Shown here: positions 1 to 9,114 of the stretch, one piece after another | Numbering within the stretch: the first letter of the stretch is position 1 | Layout: every line of letters starts with the position of its first letter | Assembly: GCF_001610895.1 (NCBI RefSeq) | Contig: NZ_CP011273.1 | Span: 6,014,001-6,078,000 of the forward strand | Direction: 5' to 3' | Source: Planctomyces sp. SH-PL62 | GTDB lineage: Bacteria; Planctomycetota; Planctomycetia; Isosphaerales; Isosphaeraceae | DNA length: 64,000 nucleotides | Translations under genes and position numbers: made by a program | Notes under the pieces: generated by a model | What the model was told of the DNA's origin: nothing | Seen by the model: the letters and a program-made list of their open reading frames with translations, nothing else | Database searches by the model: none

Positions 1-174
1 TGCATTGAGGGCCCCGGGGTCGTGACCCTGCTGATCGACCGCTGCCTCGCGGCGCAGATGACCTCGTCGGCGCTCGACGTCCTCGCGCAGGTCGTCCTGC
101 TCGACCCCGACCGGAGGGAGCTCACCCGCGGCGTGGTCGAGTCGGCCGTCATCGGGGGCTCCGCCCCGCCCTGA
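1..174 (+). CDS. 3' end of a gene cut by the window edge
   Basis: Frame 1 is open from the first base to a TGA at 172-174, giving the last 57 residues of a protein whose start lies outside the window. The visible residues run from CIEGPGVVTLLIDRC to VIGGSAPP. I recognise no family. The ending is followed by about 90 bases of GC-rich spacer before the next gene on the same strand. It could be a C-terminal helical segment of a phage- or plasmid-type protein, but that is a guess. Confidence 0.4.
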   Translation, partial: CIEGPGVVTLLIDRCLAAQMTSSALDVLAQVVLLDPDRRELTRGVVESAVIGGSAPP

Positions 175-267
175 AGGCCGGGCGGGGGGCTGCCCTCGGC
201 CCCGGGGGGGAGGAGGGGCACCTCGGCGTCCATCTCCCCCGGAACTCCACCGATCGCGCAGGTCGAC

Positions 268-1047
268 GTGAGCGACATCGTCGGACCCGACGAGGAACCG
301 ATCTATCGGGTGGGCCCGCTGCTCAGCGACGGCGAGACCAATCACAAGCAGGCCTTGGGCCTCTCGCTCTACCCGGAGTACCTGCCGGTGAACCTGTCTC
401 TGGCGCCGGATCGGAGCTCGGGTTACCGGGTCTGCCGCTTCGCGACCGAGGGATGCGGGGGCGGCAAGTGCACGTACTCGGCGGGGAACGGCAACCAAGC
501 CGCGACCCGCCTGCCGCGGATCGCGAAGACTCGCCTCTTCTTCCGGGATCGCGAGCTGTTCCGGTGGAAGCTCTTCTACGAGCTTGAAGCCTTCCGCGAG
601 CGGGCACGGAGAGAGGGGCGTACGCTGGTGGTCCGCCTCAACACTTACAGCGACCTCGCGTGGGAGACCCTGGAGCCGGACCTCTTCACCGAGTTCCACG
701 ACGCGCGATTCCTCGATTATACGAAGGAGTACGAACGCATGACGAGCGAACTGCCGCCGAACTACAGCCTGCTGTTCTCGCGCAGCGAGGAGAACGACGC
801 GCAGGCCCGGGAGCTGCTCTCCCGGGGCCACAACGTCTCGGTCGTCTTCGAGGTCGCGCCCGGCGTGGACCTGCCGACGCGCTGGCCCGACCCGGAAGGG
901 GGATTCGAGGTCATCGACGGGGACCACCACGACTACCGGTTCCTCGACCCCATGCCGAGGGTGGTGGGCCTCCGTCGCAAGGGCTGGCGGCTCGGAGGCG
1001 ACACGACCGGCTTCGTGGTGCACCCGGAGTCCGCGCACCTCGGGTAG
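268..1047 (+). CDS. GP88-like protein of unknown function (phage-type family)
   Basis: A 259-residue protein starting at GTG 268. It has the layout I associate with the gene product 88 family (PF17338) found in actinophages and bacteria. There is an N-terminal block NLSLAPDRSSGYRVC, then a Cys/Gly-rich patch ATEGCGGGKC, then KTRLFF and a long helical section with RTLVVRLNTYSDLAWE. The biochemical role is unknown. The clustered Cys residues (VC, GC, KC) could bind metal; that is inference. It is followed within a few bases by a perfect 18-bp hairpin, so its transcript probably ends there. Its position beside IS remnants fits a phage- or plasmid-derived gene. Confidence 0.7.
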   Translation: MSDIVGPDEEPIYRVGPLLSDGETNHKQALGLSLYPEYLPVNLSLAPDRSSGYRVCRFATEGCGGGKCTYSAGNGNQAATRLPRIAKTRLFFRDRELFRWKLFYELEAFRERARREGRTLVVRLNTYSDLAWETLEPDLFTEFHDARFLDYTKEYERMTSELPPNYSLLFSRSEENDAQARELLSRGHNVSVVFEVAPGVDLPTRWPDPEGGFEVIDGDHHDYRFLDPMPRVVGLRRKGWRLGGDTTGFVVHPESAHLG

Positions 1048-1051
1048 TCGT

Positions 1052-1094
1052 CGACCCGGAACCCGAGGACTCCACGTCCTCGGGTTCCGGGTCG
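1052..1094 (+). terminator. Perfect 18-bp hairpin after the GP88-like gene
   Basis: Positions 1052-1069 and 1077-1094 are exact reverse complements (18 bp) around a 7-base loop, starting 5 bases after the stop of the GP88-like gene. There is no U-tract, so it could be a terminator or an mRNA-stabilising structure. The position argues for transcript-end function. Confidence 0.6.
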
Positions 1095-1200
1095 GATGGT
1101 GACATGCTACTTAACTGGGGGATCATTACGCGGAGCAGTTCACGGGGGTAGTAACTTGCGCCTGGGCTGCGGGTCTGGTAGATCGGAGGTATGTCGCCCG

Positions 1201-1880
1201 CACCGCCGCTACCCCCGGATGTCTGGGACGCTGCCGGCCGAGCGCCAGCGAAAGGGCGTGGCATTGAACCTGAAGTTCGCCAAGTTCCCGGCGGCGAAGC
1301 CGCTGGAGGACTTCGACTTCAAGGCGCAGCCGGGGCTGGACCGCCGACTGATCGAGGACTTGGCGACGGGGCGGTTCATCTACGAGGGCCGCAACATCGT
1401 CCTGCTCGGGCCGCCGGGGCGGGCAAGACGCACCTGGCGATCGGCCTGGGGATCATGACGGCCGAGCGCGGGCATCGCGTCACGTCCACGACGGCGGTCG
1501 ACCTCGCGGCGCGGCTGACCGAGGCGATGGACTCCAACCGCCTGCACCGGGCGACGCAGGTGATGACGCAGCCGAAGCTGCTGATCGTCGACGAGGTGGG
1601 GTACCTAGGCTTCGACACGCCGCAGGCGAGCCTGCTGTTCCAGGTGATCTGCCAGCGCGATACTAGAAGGAGCAGAGCGTGGTGCTGACGAGCAACAAGC
1701 CGTTCGGCGAGTGGGCGCAGGTGTTCGCCGTCCGCGGCGTTGGACCGGCTCCTGCACCGGGCGACGGTGATCAACATCCGCGGGGACAGTTACCGACTCA
1801 AAGACCGCCGCCGGGCCAAAAGCGCGACGAGGGGACGAATCGAGATCGGAGACGGACCCCGCGAAGTCAGCGACGCATGG
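1201..1880 (+). pseudogene. Broken istB-type ATPase of an IS21-family element
   Basis: Three reading frames together spell an IstB/DnaA-like transposition helper ATPase. The first frame has KFPAAKPLEDFDF and NIVLLGPPG. The second has AGKTHLAIGLG (completing the Walker A), LLIVDEVGYLGFD (Walker B) and ASLLFQVICQR. Near 1680 it passes to a third frame with VLTSNKPFGEWAQVF. Near 1740 it shifts again to DRLLHRATVINIRGDSYRLKD. At least three frameshifts (near 1415-1430, 1675 and 1735) make it non-functional. The usual N-terminal ~45 residues and the partner istA are not visible upstream. Family knowledge: IstB normally works with the IstA transposase in IS21 transposition. Confidence 0.8.
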
Positions 1881-1888
1881 TCAGAGGA

Positions 1889-1941
1889 GTGGGGCAGTTT
1901 CAGACGATCGAAAGTGGGGCAATTTCAGTCGATCGTTGACA
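1889..1941 (+). repeat. IS21-type terminal tandem repeats and right end
   Basis: Two imperfect 23-base direct repeats begin GTGGGGCARTTTCAG at 1889-1911 and 1914-1936, spaced 25 bases apart. They are followed by a terminal CA at 1940-1941. IS21-family ends typically carry multiple internal repeats of this kind that bind transposase, and end in 5'-CA-3'. They lie directly downstream of the istB remnant, as expected for the right end. No matching left end was found in the window. Confidence 0.55.
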
Positions 1942-2502
1942 TTCGAGTTCGCCAACGACGACCACCGGACGCTGAAGTCGCACGCCTTGGGCAAGGACGG
2001 CGAGCGATATCCCTTCATGACGGCCCGATAGACCCGCAGGAAATGACGTCTCTGGCGGCCGCAGCAGAGAATCGTGCTCAGAGAAAGGCCATGCGCGAGC
2101 ACACGGTCCCACCGGTCCTGAACGTCTCGGACATCGTCGAGAACTTCGCCAGGGGCAGCCCTCCTGCCTTCAGTAACTTATGCTCTGTCGATGCACCCCG
2201 CGGTGGTTGCCTGACTCAAGGCGTTGAGGGGACGATCGCGGCCGCCCGACGCGTCGCGGAGCGGCGAAATCCAACGTGCGGCCGACGAGATGGCGTAGCG
2301 GGTCAGGATCGTCAAGTGATTCCTGCCGTTTCTCATTAGCATCCCCATATCCGTCGATATCGAACGGCTGGCGATAAAGAGGGATAAGTTGCTCCGTCAG
2401 ATGCTGGCTGCTGTCCCGATCTCCTACGTAGCGACCGAAGAGCGGGTATGCTCAACTCTATAGCGCTCAGGAAGCTACTGAAGACAGGCGAACTGAGGAC
2501 GC
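1942..2502. other. No intact gene; short coding remnants next to the IS21 end
   Basis: Directly after the IS21 end, a 28-codon plus-strand frame (EFANDDHRTLKSHALGKDGE, then RYPFMTAR and a stop, about 1943-2029) reads like a piece of a protein interrupted by the insertion. The rest of the stretch up to 2502 shows no convincing coding frame, RNA gene or repeat. Confidence 0.4.
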
Positions 2503-2685
2503 GTGAATTGCACCCGTGTTCCAGATTCCGCAAATGATTTAACCGCATGCAATTGCGGAAACAGTTGGGTGGGGCTGTCGGACGGGTGCCGGGAGGACGT
2601 GGCATTCCGCGAGATTGTCGGGAAATGGCGTCGGCTGACGCCTTCCGTCAGGGCTTTGATCATGGAATTGGTGCGGGGCGTGTGA
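2503..2685 (+). CDS. Small 60-residue hypothetical protein, possibly a gene remnant
   Basis: A short frame from GTG 2503 to the TGA at 2683-2685. Its C-terminus (VGKWRRLTPSVRALIMELVRGV) resembles short W-x2-L-x3-R-x2-I-x2-L tails that I have seen at the ends of planctomycete integrase-type or regulatory proteins. The N-terminal half contains CNCG, but no family can be assigned. It may be the last part of a decayed gene rather than a functional unit, because the start is weak and the surroundings are IS-damaged. Confidence 0.3.
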   Translation: MNCTRVPDSANDLTACNCGNSWVGLSDGCREDVAFREIVGKWRRLTPSVRALIMELVRGV

Positions 2686-2799
2686 CTCTCGGGGCGGGGG
2701 TTGGAGGCGAAGCGAATGGAACCCGGATCGAGGGAACGGCTCAGGCCGTTCTCGGGAATTTGATCCTGGCGAACCGGAACCACCCCGGACGACATGGGC

Positions 2800-3132
2800 T
2801 CAGCTCTTCCGTACGTAGCGCATCTCGAGCGGGCTCCACTCAGCCTCCAACATGAGTCGGTTCAGGTCTTCCATGGCATCCGGCTCCTCGGCTCCACACG
2901 GCACCCAGCCGCGGCCTGGGACGAGTTTGGCGAACCAGCCGAATTCGATGCATTCGGCAACGCCGGGATAAAACCCAGACCAATTCAGCCGGACGGCCTT
3001 CTGCTCGGCTGTGCAAGGGCACGACAGAACCTTCCCTCCGCAGTTCGGGCACTGCTCGAGGTCACATCGCTTCTGGTGCAACGCCCCAGGCGAGACGCCG
3101 CAGTCGGGACATTTTTGAATCTTATCAGCCAT
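2800..3132 (-). CDS. Small zinc-ribbon-like hypothetical protein
   Basis: A 110-residue protein beginning MADKIQKCPDCG. It has two CxxC knuckles (CPDCG near residue 8, CPNCG near residue 31) plus LSCPC, a pattern expected to bind zinc. The C-terminal half has a distinctive block, NWSGFYPGVAECIEFGW then FAKLVPGRGWVPC, that I recognise as recurrent in planctomycete small proteins of unknown function. The ATG at 3132 is chosen over an in-frame TTG two codons upstream because AAGGA lies 6 bases before it. It lies about 300 bases beyond the AIPR gene of the R-M-like operon on the same strand, and whether it belongs to that transcript is unclear. Confidence 0.7.
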   Translation of the reverse strand: MADKIQKCPDCGVSPGALHQKRCDLEQCPNCGGKVLSCPCTAEQKAVRLNWSGFYPGVAECIEFGWFAKLVPGRGWVPCGAEEPDAMEDLNRLMLEAEWSPLEMRYVRKS

Positions 3133-3434
3133 CGCCAATCCTTCTCACCGTGCTGGCCATCCGCCGGCATTCTGGGCTTCCCGGACTCGGCAGGCCCAGA
3201 TACACCTGTGCAGATTTTAGCGGGATCGAAAGTCAAGGAGAACCACTTCGCTCGGTTTGCGCGCATGCTTGCATCGATCTCTCGCAGCTCACACTGAAAC
3301 GGTCTCGTCGGACGGCCCGTGGAGTTGGCCGACGTCGGTGGGGTGAGGAGGCAGGCGGTCGAGCACATGGGGGATGCCTAGAAGGTCGGCCGGCGGAGCG
3401 CAAGCGCCCACGTCAACTCGGCTTGCCCTTTGGG
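3133..3434. other. Spacer between the AIPR gene and the zinc-ribbon gene
   Basis: Roughly 300 bases with no convincing frame on either strand, no tRNA and no clear hairpin. It would hold the promoter of the zinc-ribbon gene and the 3' end of the R-M-like operon transcript. Confidence 0.4.
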
Positions 3435-5312
3435 TTAGCCGACTGCCACTTGGCCAGACGACTTCGATTTCCCTCCGTTAGCCGTAACCTCTGAATCGTC
3501 GGCATGCCCCTTCGGGATGATGACCGGCTCGCAGGCCAGGCTCTTCCGGAAGGCTGCCCCTAGGTTGACGGTCTGGCCCCGAAGCGCCTCCCAGCATCGC
3601 TTAGCCTTGCACCACTCGCCGATGTTCTGCCCCCCGGGAGGCGACGTGATGCACTGCTGGGCCGCGAGGCCGATCCTCGCGATAGCCTGCTCGACTGGCT
3701 CGCTCAGCTCCTGCTCTTTCCAGATCCTGTCGAGGTCGAGGCGGCCCCCCGTTGAGTGGGCGAGGTAGGCGATCGAGTAGGTCACGATGTTCGCCTTGTA
3801 GCCGCCGAGGTCGAGGCCCTGGATGATCTGGTCGGTGCGCTTGAACAGGATCGCGAGGGCGACGATCCGGTTGAAGTCACGCGTCTCAACCTTGTCCCAG
3901 GCCGCCACCCCGCGCGCCGCGGACATGAACTGGAGGAAGTTCTTCTGCGCGCCCAAGCTCACGACGTGGGGCAGCTGGTGCCAGGAGTTAAGGAGCTTCC
4001 CGATGTCAGTCTTGGAGAAACGCTGGGTCGGCGGGTAGAGCTCGCGGAACCGCTTCTTCCTCGCGAGCGTTCCCAGCCGCCCCTGTTCGTAGAGATACTG
4101 CCCACGCACCCTCTCGTAGAACCAGTAGGACTCCTGTCCCCCCGCAGGAGCCGGGGCCAGGGTCGTCCGCGACAGCTTTTCGATTCGGACGTGGAAGGCC
4201 TCGTTGGCCGCGAAGTCCGCCTCGCTCACCTTGTTTTGGCTGTTCGCGTACTGCGAGATCAGCGGGACGACGCCCTCGACGGCCTCCTCCGGGACGACGG
4301 TCAGCTTGGTCTGCACCATGACCCCGTCCAGCTTCGCCCCGTCCTTGAAGCGGGCGTGGTGTATGGTGGCGGTCGTCTGCCCGCCATTGACGATCTGGAG
4401 GTTTCGGATGTGGGTGATGGCACGTCCGCCGCCCGGGACCTCGACCAAGGTGACCGCGTCCGCCACGGCGGAGATTCCGTTGTTGAACGCCAGGAACCTC
4501 TGAGGCTCGTTGATCAGCGTCCGCCTGATGCCCTGATTGACCTTGCCTCTGATCTGCAGGAACGCCCGGACGTTCCGCTCGAGCATCCGAAGACCATGCG
4601 TCTCGTACAGCTCGGACAGGATCTCGCCGGGGAGGTAGGTCAGGTAGACCGCGCAGTCGCCCGCCGCCCCGGGGGTGACCAGGCAGGGCAGGTTCTGGCC
4701 GAACTGCTTCTTGAGGTCGATCTCGATCGGCTCGGCCTGGCTGCCCGAGGTCTCGAAGCGATGGAGCCTGGTGATATCCCAGATCTCGCAACTCAGCTTG
4801 ATGCCGGCAAGCCGGTCGTCGTCCGATTTGGCCGACATTCCGTACTTGGTGAGCTTGACCTGTCCGTCGGTGAACAGGAAGAGCCGTACTTTCTCGAGCG
4901 ACTTCCGGTGCTGGTAGATCCGGTGCGCGACGGCGTGCAGCTCGGAGGATTGTTCCAGAGTGCGGTGCAGGCCGTCGAAGCACTTGCCGAGGAACGCCGC
5001 GAGACGCCGGAACTGGGCGTCGACCAAGTCCTTGCCGACCGTCGGCGGCGGGCTCCCCTTCGCGTGGATGCAGGTGAACAGGTCGAGTCGCCCGTCGTCC
5101 TCGCTCAGGTGATACCCATTCACCTCGATCCCGCGCGCCTTGTGGTAGCAGTCCTCGCCGCCATCCAGCACGCCCAGCCCCTCAAGCCGCTCGATCATCA
5201 CGCGGGTGAACGTGTTGATCCAGTAACCCGACCCTTCCGCCGAGGTGGACTGGTCATCGACCTGCAGGCGCAACTCATCCGCATATTCCTGCAGGCTCAC
5301 GTCCACCTTCAT
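3435..5312 (-). CDS. AIPR family protein (abortive-infection phage resistance type)
   Basis: A 625-residue protein of the AIPR family (PF10592). The diagnostic region around residues 225-320 contains LPGEILSELYETHGLRMLE, RNVRAFLQIRGKVNQGI, RFLAFNNGISAVAD and LQIVNGGQTTATIHHARF. Family knowledge: AIPR proteins occur in abortive-infection loci and in MORC/Z1-containing restriction-like operons; the biochemical activity is not established. The N-terminal ~200 residues contain a plausible nuclease-like alpha/beta segment (VRLFLFTDGQVKLTKYG), which I cannot assign. It is the last gene of the seven-gene minus-strand operon. Its ATG overlaps the stop of the DUF4420 gene as ATGA (5309-5312), so translation is probably coupled. 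Confidence 0.9.
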   Translation of the reverse strand: MKVDVSLQEYADELRLQVDDQSTSAEGSGYWINTFTRVMIERLEGLGVLDGGEDCYHKARGIEVNGYHLSEDDGRLDLFTCIHAKGSPPPTVGKDLVDAQFRRLAAFLGKCFDGLHRTLEQSSELHAVAHRIYQHRKSLEKVRLFLFTDGQVKLTKYGMSAKSDDDRLAGIKLSCEIWDITRLHRFETSGSQAEPIEIDLKKQFGQNLPCLVTPGAAGDCAVYLTYLPGEILSELYETHGLRMLERNVRAFLQIRGKVNQGIRRTLINEPQRFLAFNNGISAVADAVTLVEVPGGGRAITHIRNLQIVNGGQTTATIHHARFKDGAKLDGVMVQTKLTVVPEEAVEGVVPLISQYANSQNKVSEADFAANEAFHVRIEKLSRTTLAPAPAGGQESYWFYERVRGQYLYEQGRLGTLARKKRFRELYPPTQRFSKTDIGKLLNSWHQLPHVVSLGAQKNFLQFMSAARGVAAWDKVETRDFNRIVALAILFKRTDQIIQGLDLGGYKANIVTYSIAYLAHSTGGRLDLDRIWKEQELSEPVEQAIARIGLAAQQCITSPPGGQNIGEWCKAKRCWEALRGQTVNLGAAFRKSLACEPVIIPKGHADDSEVTANGGKSKSSGQVAVG

Positions 5313-6313
5313 GGGCCGGCCCCCGTTATCGTGCCGATCACCGTCGCCTCATCGACCCGGTGACGCATACACTCTGCCACGCTTATGGAATAACGTACCG
5401 CGCCGACGCCGACTTTCAGGCCGGCCTCGACGATCCGCGGGAAATCGCCCGCCACCTGAAAATAGTTCGCGGCCCTGATCGCGTAGCCGGTTTCGAGATA
5501 CTGGGGCGAGTGCGCGTCCAGGTAGCCGGCATCAATCAGCCGACTCTCGAACGATTCCGATGGCAGGGCCTCACCGGCGAGCGAAGCCCTGACGGCGGCG
5601 ACCAGCGCAGGAAGCGTCTCCGCGCCACTTGGCCGTTCCTCCAGGGAGAGGTGCAGGACGAAGAGCAGCCCCTCCGCGTCGAGCTGCCTCTCGCTAGCGA
5701 TCTCGAGCACCTGATGAAACTTGGCGGTCGTCGACTTCACTTCGACGGACGACTCGGAAAACTGGAAGTCCTGGTCGGCGGCGAGCGGCCCCCTCCAGGC
5801 GTCGACCGCCACTCTTGCATCGATGCTGCTGCCGAGCAACGTCTGGAGGAATTTCAGCTCGCCGAAGAGGCCCTGCCGGGCTGGAGGCGCGAGGCCTTCG
5901 GGTGCCGTCCGATCCAGGAACTGCTGCCACTTGCGCAGCCTCGCCACGAGTGCCTCGGCGGCAGCCGGGCCGTCCGCGGCGCGCCCCAGATGGCGGGCGA
6001 GGTCCTCGCAAACGACGGTGTAGATGTCGGCGTACCGCGACTCAATCAGGCGCACGGCGACGGTCGCCTGTCCTGCCCTGGGTTTGGCCATCGAGATCTG
6101 CGATACCTCGATCCCCGCAGAACGGGGGAGTTTCCCGGCCCTCGCGAGCGGCCCGGACGGCACGCCGACCAAGAGGACGCGATTCCCCGCGGGAAACTCG
6201 ATCGCCGCGCGCATGTCGCACGGGGAGTCGATCCCCACCCGGCGGGAGAGGTAGCCGGCCTCCGGCCTCGCGGGGTCGTTAGAGATCTCCTGCCATAGCG
6301 TCTCGAGGCTCAT
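5309..6313 (-). CDS. PD-(D/E)XK motif protein (DUF4420), putative nuclease subunit
   Basis: A 334-residue protein matching DUF4420 (PF14390), a PD-(D/E)XK-superfamily group. The catalytic set is visible: Glu in GLFGELKFL (E152), Asp in AADQDFQF (D182), and SVEVKST (E191, K193). This spacing supports an active Mg-dependent nuclease fold. In restriction-like operons it is the probable DNA-cleaving component beside the Z1 ATPase. It starts at ATG 6313, overlapping the Z1 stop (ATGA at 6310-6313), and its own stop overlaps the AIPR start, so three consecutive genes are chained. That it cuts unmethylated DNA is an inference from context. Confidence 0.9.
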   Translation of the reverse strand: MSLETLWQEISNDPARPEAGYLSRRVGIDSPCDMRAAIEFPAGNRVLLVGVPSGPLARAGKLPRSAGIEVSQISMAKPRAGQATVAVRLIESRYADIYTVVCEDLARHLGRAADGPAAAEALVARLRKWQQFLDRTAPEGLAPPARQGLFGELKFLQTLLGSSIDARVAVDAWRGPLAADQDFQFSESSVEVKSTTAKFHQVLEIASERQLDAEGLLFVLHLSLEERPSGAETLPALVAAVRASLAGEALPSESFESRLIDAGYLDAHSPQYLETGYAIRAANYFQVAGDFPRIVEAGLKVGVGAVRYSISVAECMRHRVDEATVIGTITGAGP

Positions 6314-9114
6314 TCCTCGCCCCCGAATTCCTGGGCGAAGTAGACGTTGTTCACCCGGTACCTGAGGCGCTCGGTCCGGGAACCACCCGGGAAGCTGATG
6401 GCGAACCCGATGGGGATCTCCTCCACTGCTGCCGGGCCGGGTTCGAGCGGGTAGATCAGCAGCAGCCCGCGGGTCACGGGTCGGCGGTCGCGGATCTGGA
6501 CACCGCCCGGCACGTCCGGCTCCTTCTTACCGTCGGCTGACCGGTTCGGGTCGGCTCCCCAGGCCTGCCGGGTCGCGTCCAGGGCTGCTGCGATGTCGGC
6601 CTTCGTCATGTCGAGCGTTTCGTCGGACGGGCTCACGAGGCGGCGGATCGTGTAGCGAGCCCTCTCATCGTCCGCCTTAAAATCCTGTCCGATGTGCTGC
6701 CGCTTGATCAGGCCGACGCGGTGGCCGCCAATCTCCCGCTGTTCCGCCTCCTTCTGGCTGCTGGAGATGAGCGCGACGGTCCACTCCGTCAATTCGTCTT
6801 CCCTGAGGCAGTTCTGGATGTAGGAGCGGATGAGCGGGATGCGGACCTTGTCGACGTCGTTGGGGACCCTGAACCGGCCCAGGAAGTCGTCCAGCACCCT
6901 CTCGGTCGGCACGCCGTCCCAGATGAGCGTGGCGAGCGGCTTCTTGTCCGTCCGTTCCCGCGGCTTGCCGAGGCTAGCGACGAAGTCCTCGACCGCACTC
7001 CTGTTCCGAGCCAGGGTCGGCCGGTCCCTGAAGAGAGAGATCGTCTCGCTGATGCCGCCCGAGTAGGTCAGCTCCATCTGAACGCCATGCCGCATCTTGA
7101 CGCCGCTGGTGATGAGCAAGTCGGGGTGGCACCGGACTCGGTGTCCGTACTGTTCCGGCGTGGAGCGGGCGAGGGCCATCTCGTCGAAGCGGCTCCTGAG
7201 TTCCTCGCTCGCGATTGAGATGTGCTCGTACCAGCCGATCAACTCGTCCGTGGTGTAAAGGCGGCAAAGGTCGAGATAGCCGGGACGGTACCCGAACCAG
7301 CGGCCCATTTGCATAAGGGTGTCGTACATCTTGGTGGAGCGCAGGTAGTAGCTGACGCTCAGCCCCTCGAGTGTTAACCCGCGCGACAGCTTGTCGCCGC
7401 CAATGGCGATCACGCTCAGGCCCTGCGAGGCGTTGGCGGAGTAGTCGAGGATGTCCCCGGCCATCCCGTTCACGACACGGACCTTGATCCACCGGGCCGC
7501 GTCCTGGAGGTGGGCCTCGACCTCTTCCCACACCAGAGCCTGGTACTCGTCCTCGCCGGAGAGGCGCGTAGCATTCATCCGGTCAGTGGTCGGCTCGAAA
7601 TCACGCTCCCATAATGCCTTCAGCTGCGGCATGAGAGCCTCGCCCGCCGCGCCTTGGCCGCGCCTCAGCACCTGCTCGATCCAGGTCATCTCCTCAGCGA
7701 TTTGCCGTGAGATGGTTTCCTGGACGTTTGTAAATTTCGTGACATGGACCAGCATCGAGCTGTGCTTCATCGCCTGCCCGCGGGCGCGCCGGGCGGCACA
7801 GACAAGCACGAAGGCCCGAATCGCCTCCTTGAGCGTATCGGGGAGTTCCCCGGGTACATGACCATTCTTGTGTTTGTCCGGAACCCATCCCTGATAGTCG
7901 GCGATTGGGCGAATGATCGGCAGGGGTTCCCTCTCTTCCAGGCCGGCCTCCGGGTCGGCGTCGTGGCCGAATACCCGGGCCGGGCCGACGTAGTTGGAGG
8001 GGGCCGGCATGTTCTTGATGAAGCTGCGGGGGAACAGGTCCTCGCCGTGCTTCGCCGTCTTTCCCTTCTCGTGGATGAAGATGTTGGCGAACGGCGTCGC
8101 CGTGTACCCGATATATGCAGTCTGCTCGAAGTGGTACAGGAGCTTCCGTATCAGCCCGTTGATGGCTTTCGGGTCGTGATCGGGGTCGGGCTTCCCGTCC
8201 TCATTGATGTTGCCAACGCCGGTGTCTACGGACGCGTAATCCGCCTCGTCATCGATCACGATGAGGGGCACGCCACGCACGAGCTTCCTGCCCTCGGCCC
8301 CCGGGGTGGCATAGAACTCCACCCAGCGCAGCAGGTTCTTCAGCACTCCGGCGTTCTTCTTGACCACGAACAGGAGTGGCTTCCCGCCCGGCTGAATCTT
8401 GAACCTGTCGGCCACGGCCCGGTTGAAGTCCCCATTCTGGGAGCTGTTGGTGATGGTGTCCGGCGCGGGGCAACTGGGGTCCAGGTTGCCGACCCCGACC
8501 AGCTTCATGCCCCCCTCCTGGAAGATCTGGCTACTCTCGTAGCCGAGGAACCCCTCGTCGAGGCGGAGCTGCGTCTGGCTGCGGAGGTTGTCGTGCCCGC
8601 CGGCGAGGACGACGATGAGCTTGTACCCCGCGTCGGCCGCCTTGCAGATCAGCCCGGTGTAGTGGGCCGTCTTCCCCGACTGGACATTGCCGCAGATGAG
8701 GCCCCGCCGATCCCATGCGCCTGGACGGGCAGGGTATTCGATCCAGCCGAGTACCTCTTCGATAAGCTTGTCCGTTCGGTCAATGACCTTCGGGGGCCAG
8801 TTCGCCTCCTCCTCGAGGAGCCGGGCGTACCGCTTCCAGTACCGCCAGCCCGTGGCGGCCTCGATCTCGGCATGGCGGGTTTCCAGCCACGGCTCGTGGC
8901 CGGCCTGATCAACCAGGATCGCGCCAATACCTATGGTCACGTTGAAGAGCGTCTCAAGCTCCCTCACGAGCCGATCACGATCCTCATCGTCCAGCGGTAC
9001 CAGTTTGCGTGCCTGCTCAACCTGCTCCCGGATGCAACCATCGGGGAGCGGGCGAGGAGCGGACTTGAGGAGCACCTGCGCCACCTGCCTGACCTGCTCG
9101 TACGGTGTCGTCAT
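6310..9114 (-). CDS. Z1-domain superfamily-2 ATPase/helicase-like protein
   Basis: A 934-residue protein with Z1 domain (PF10593) and helicase-type motifs: Walker A GNVQSGKT (142-149), DEAD-like IDDEADYAS (about 287-295), motif III YIGYTATPFAN (about 334-344), and a late GGDKLSRGLTLEGL then LMQMGRWFGYRPG block (motifs V/VI). Family knowledge: Z1 proteins are found with GHKL ATPases, m5C methyltransferases, DUF4420 and AIPR proteins in restriction-like systems. It is likely the DNA-translocating or remodelling motor. ATG 9114 is chosen because it overlaps the upstream stop as ATGA (9111-9114). The frame stays open further upstream, but that extension lies inside the preceding gene. Confidence 0.93.
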   Translation of the reverse strand: MTTPYEQVRQVAQVLLKSAPRPLPDGCIREQVEQARKLVPLDDEDRDRLVRELETLFNVTIGIGAILVDQAGHEPWLETRHAEIEAATGWRYWKRYARLLEEEANWPPKVIDRTDKLIEEVLGWIEYPARPGAWDRRGLICGNVQSGKTAHYTGLICKAADAGYKLIVVLAGGHDNLRSQTQLRLDEGFLGYESSQIFQEGGMKLVGVGNLDPSCPAPDTITNSSQNGDFNRAVADRFKIQPGGKPLLFVVKKNAGVLKNLLRWVEFYATPGAEGRKLVRGVPLIVIDDEADYASVDTGVGNINEDGKPDPDHDPKAINGLIRKLLYHFEQTAYIGYTATPFANIFIHEKGKTAKHGEDLFPRSFIKNMPAPSNYVGPARVFGHDADPEAGLEEREPLPIIRPIADYQGWVPDKHKNGHVPGELPDTLKEAIRAFVLVCAARRARGQAMKHSSMLVHVTKFTNVQETISRQIAEEMTWIEQVLRRGQGAAGEALMPQLKALWERDFEPTTDRMNATRLSGEDEYQALVWEEVEAHLQDAARWIKVRVVNGMAGDILDYSANASQGLSVIAIGGDKLSRGLTLEGLSVSYYLRSTKMYDTLMQMGRWFGYRPGYLDLCRLYTTDELIGWYEHISIASEELRSRFDEMALARSTPEQYGHRVRCHPDLLITSGVKMRHGVQMELTYSGGISETISLFRDRPTLARNRSAVEDFVASLGKPRERTDKKPLATLIWDGVPTERVLDDFLGRFRVPNDVDKVRIPLIRSYIQNCLREDELTEWTVALISSSQKEAEQREIGGHRVGLIKRQHIGQDFKADDERARYTIRRLVSPSDETLDMTKADIAAALDATRQAWGADPNRSADGKKEPDVPGGVQIRDRRPVTRGLLLIYPLEPGPAAVEEIPIGFAISFPGGSRTERLRYRVNNVYFAQEFGGEE

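Noticed and set aside
1936-1941. TTGACA as a promoter -35 box
   Set aside because: It coincides with the end of the IS21 terminal repeat and has no -10 box at the right distance; it is better read as part of the IS end.
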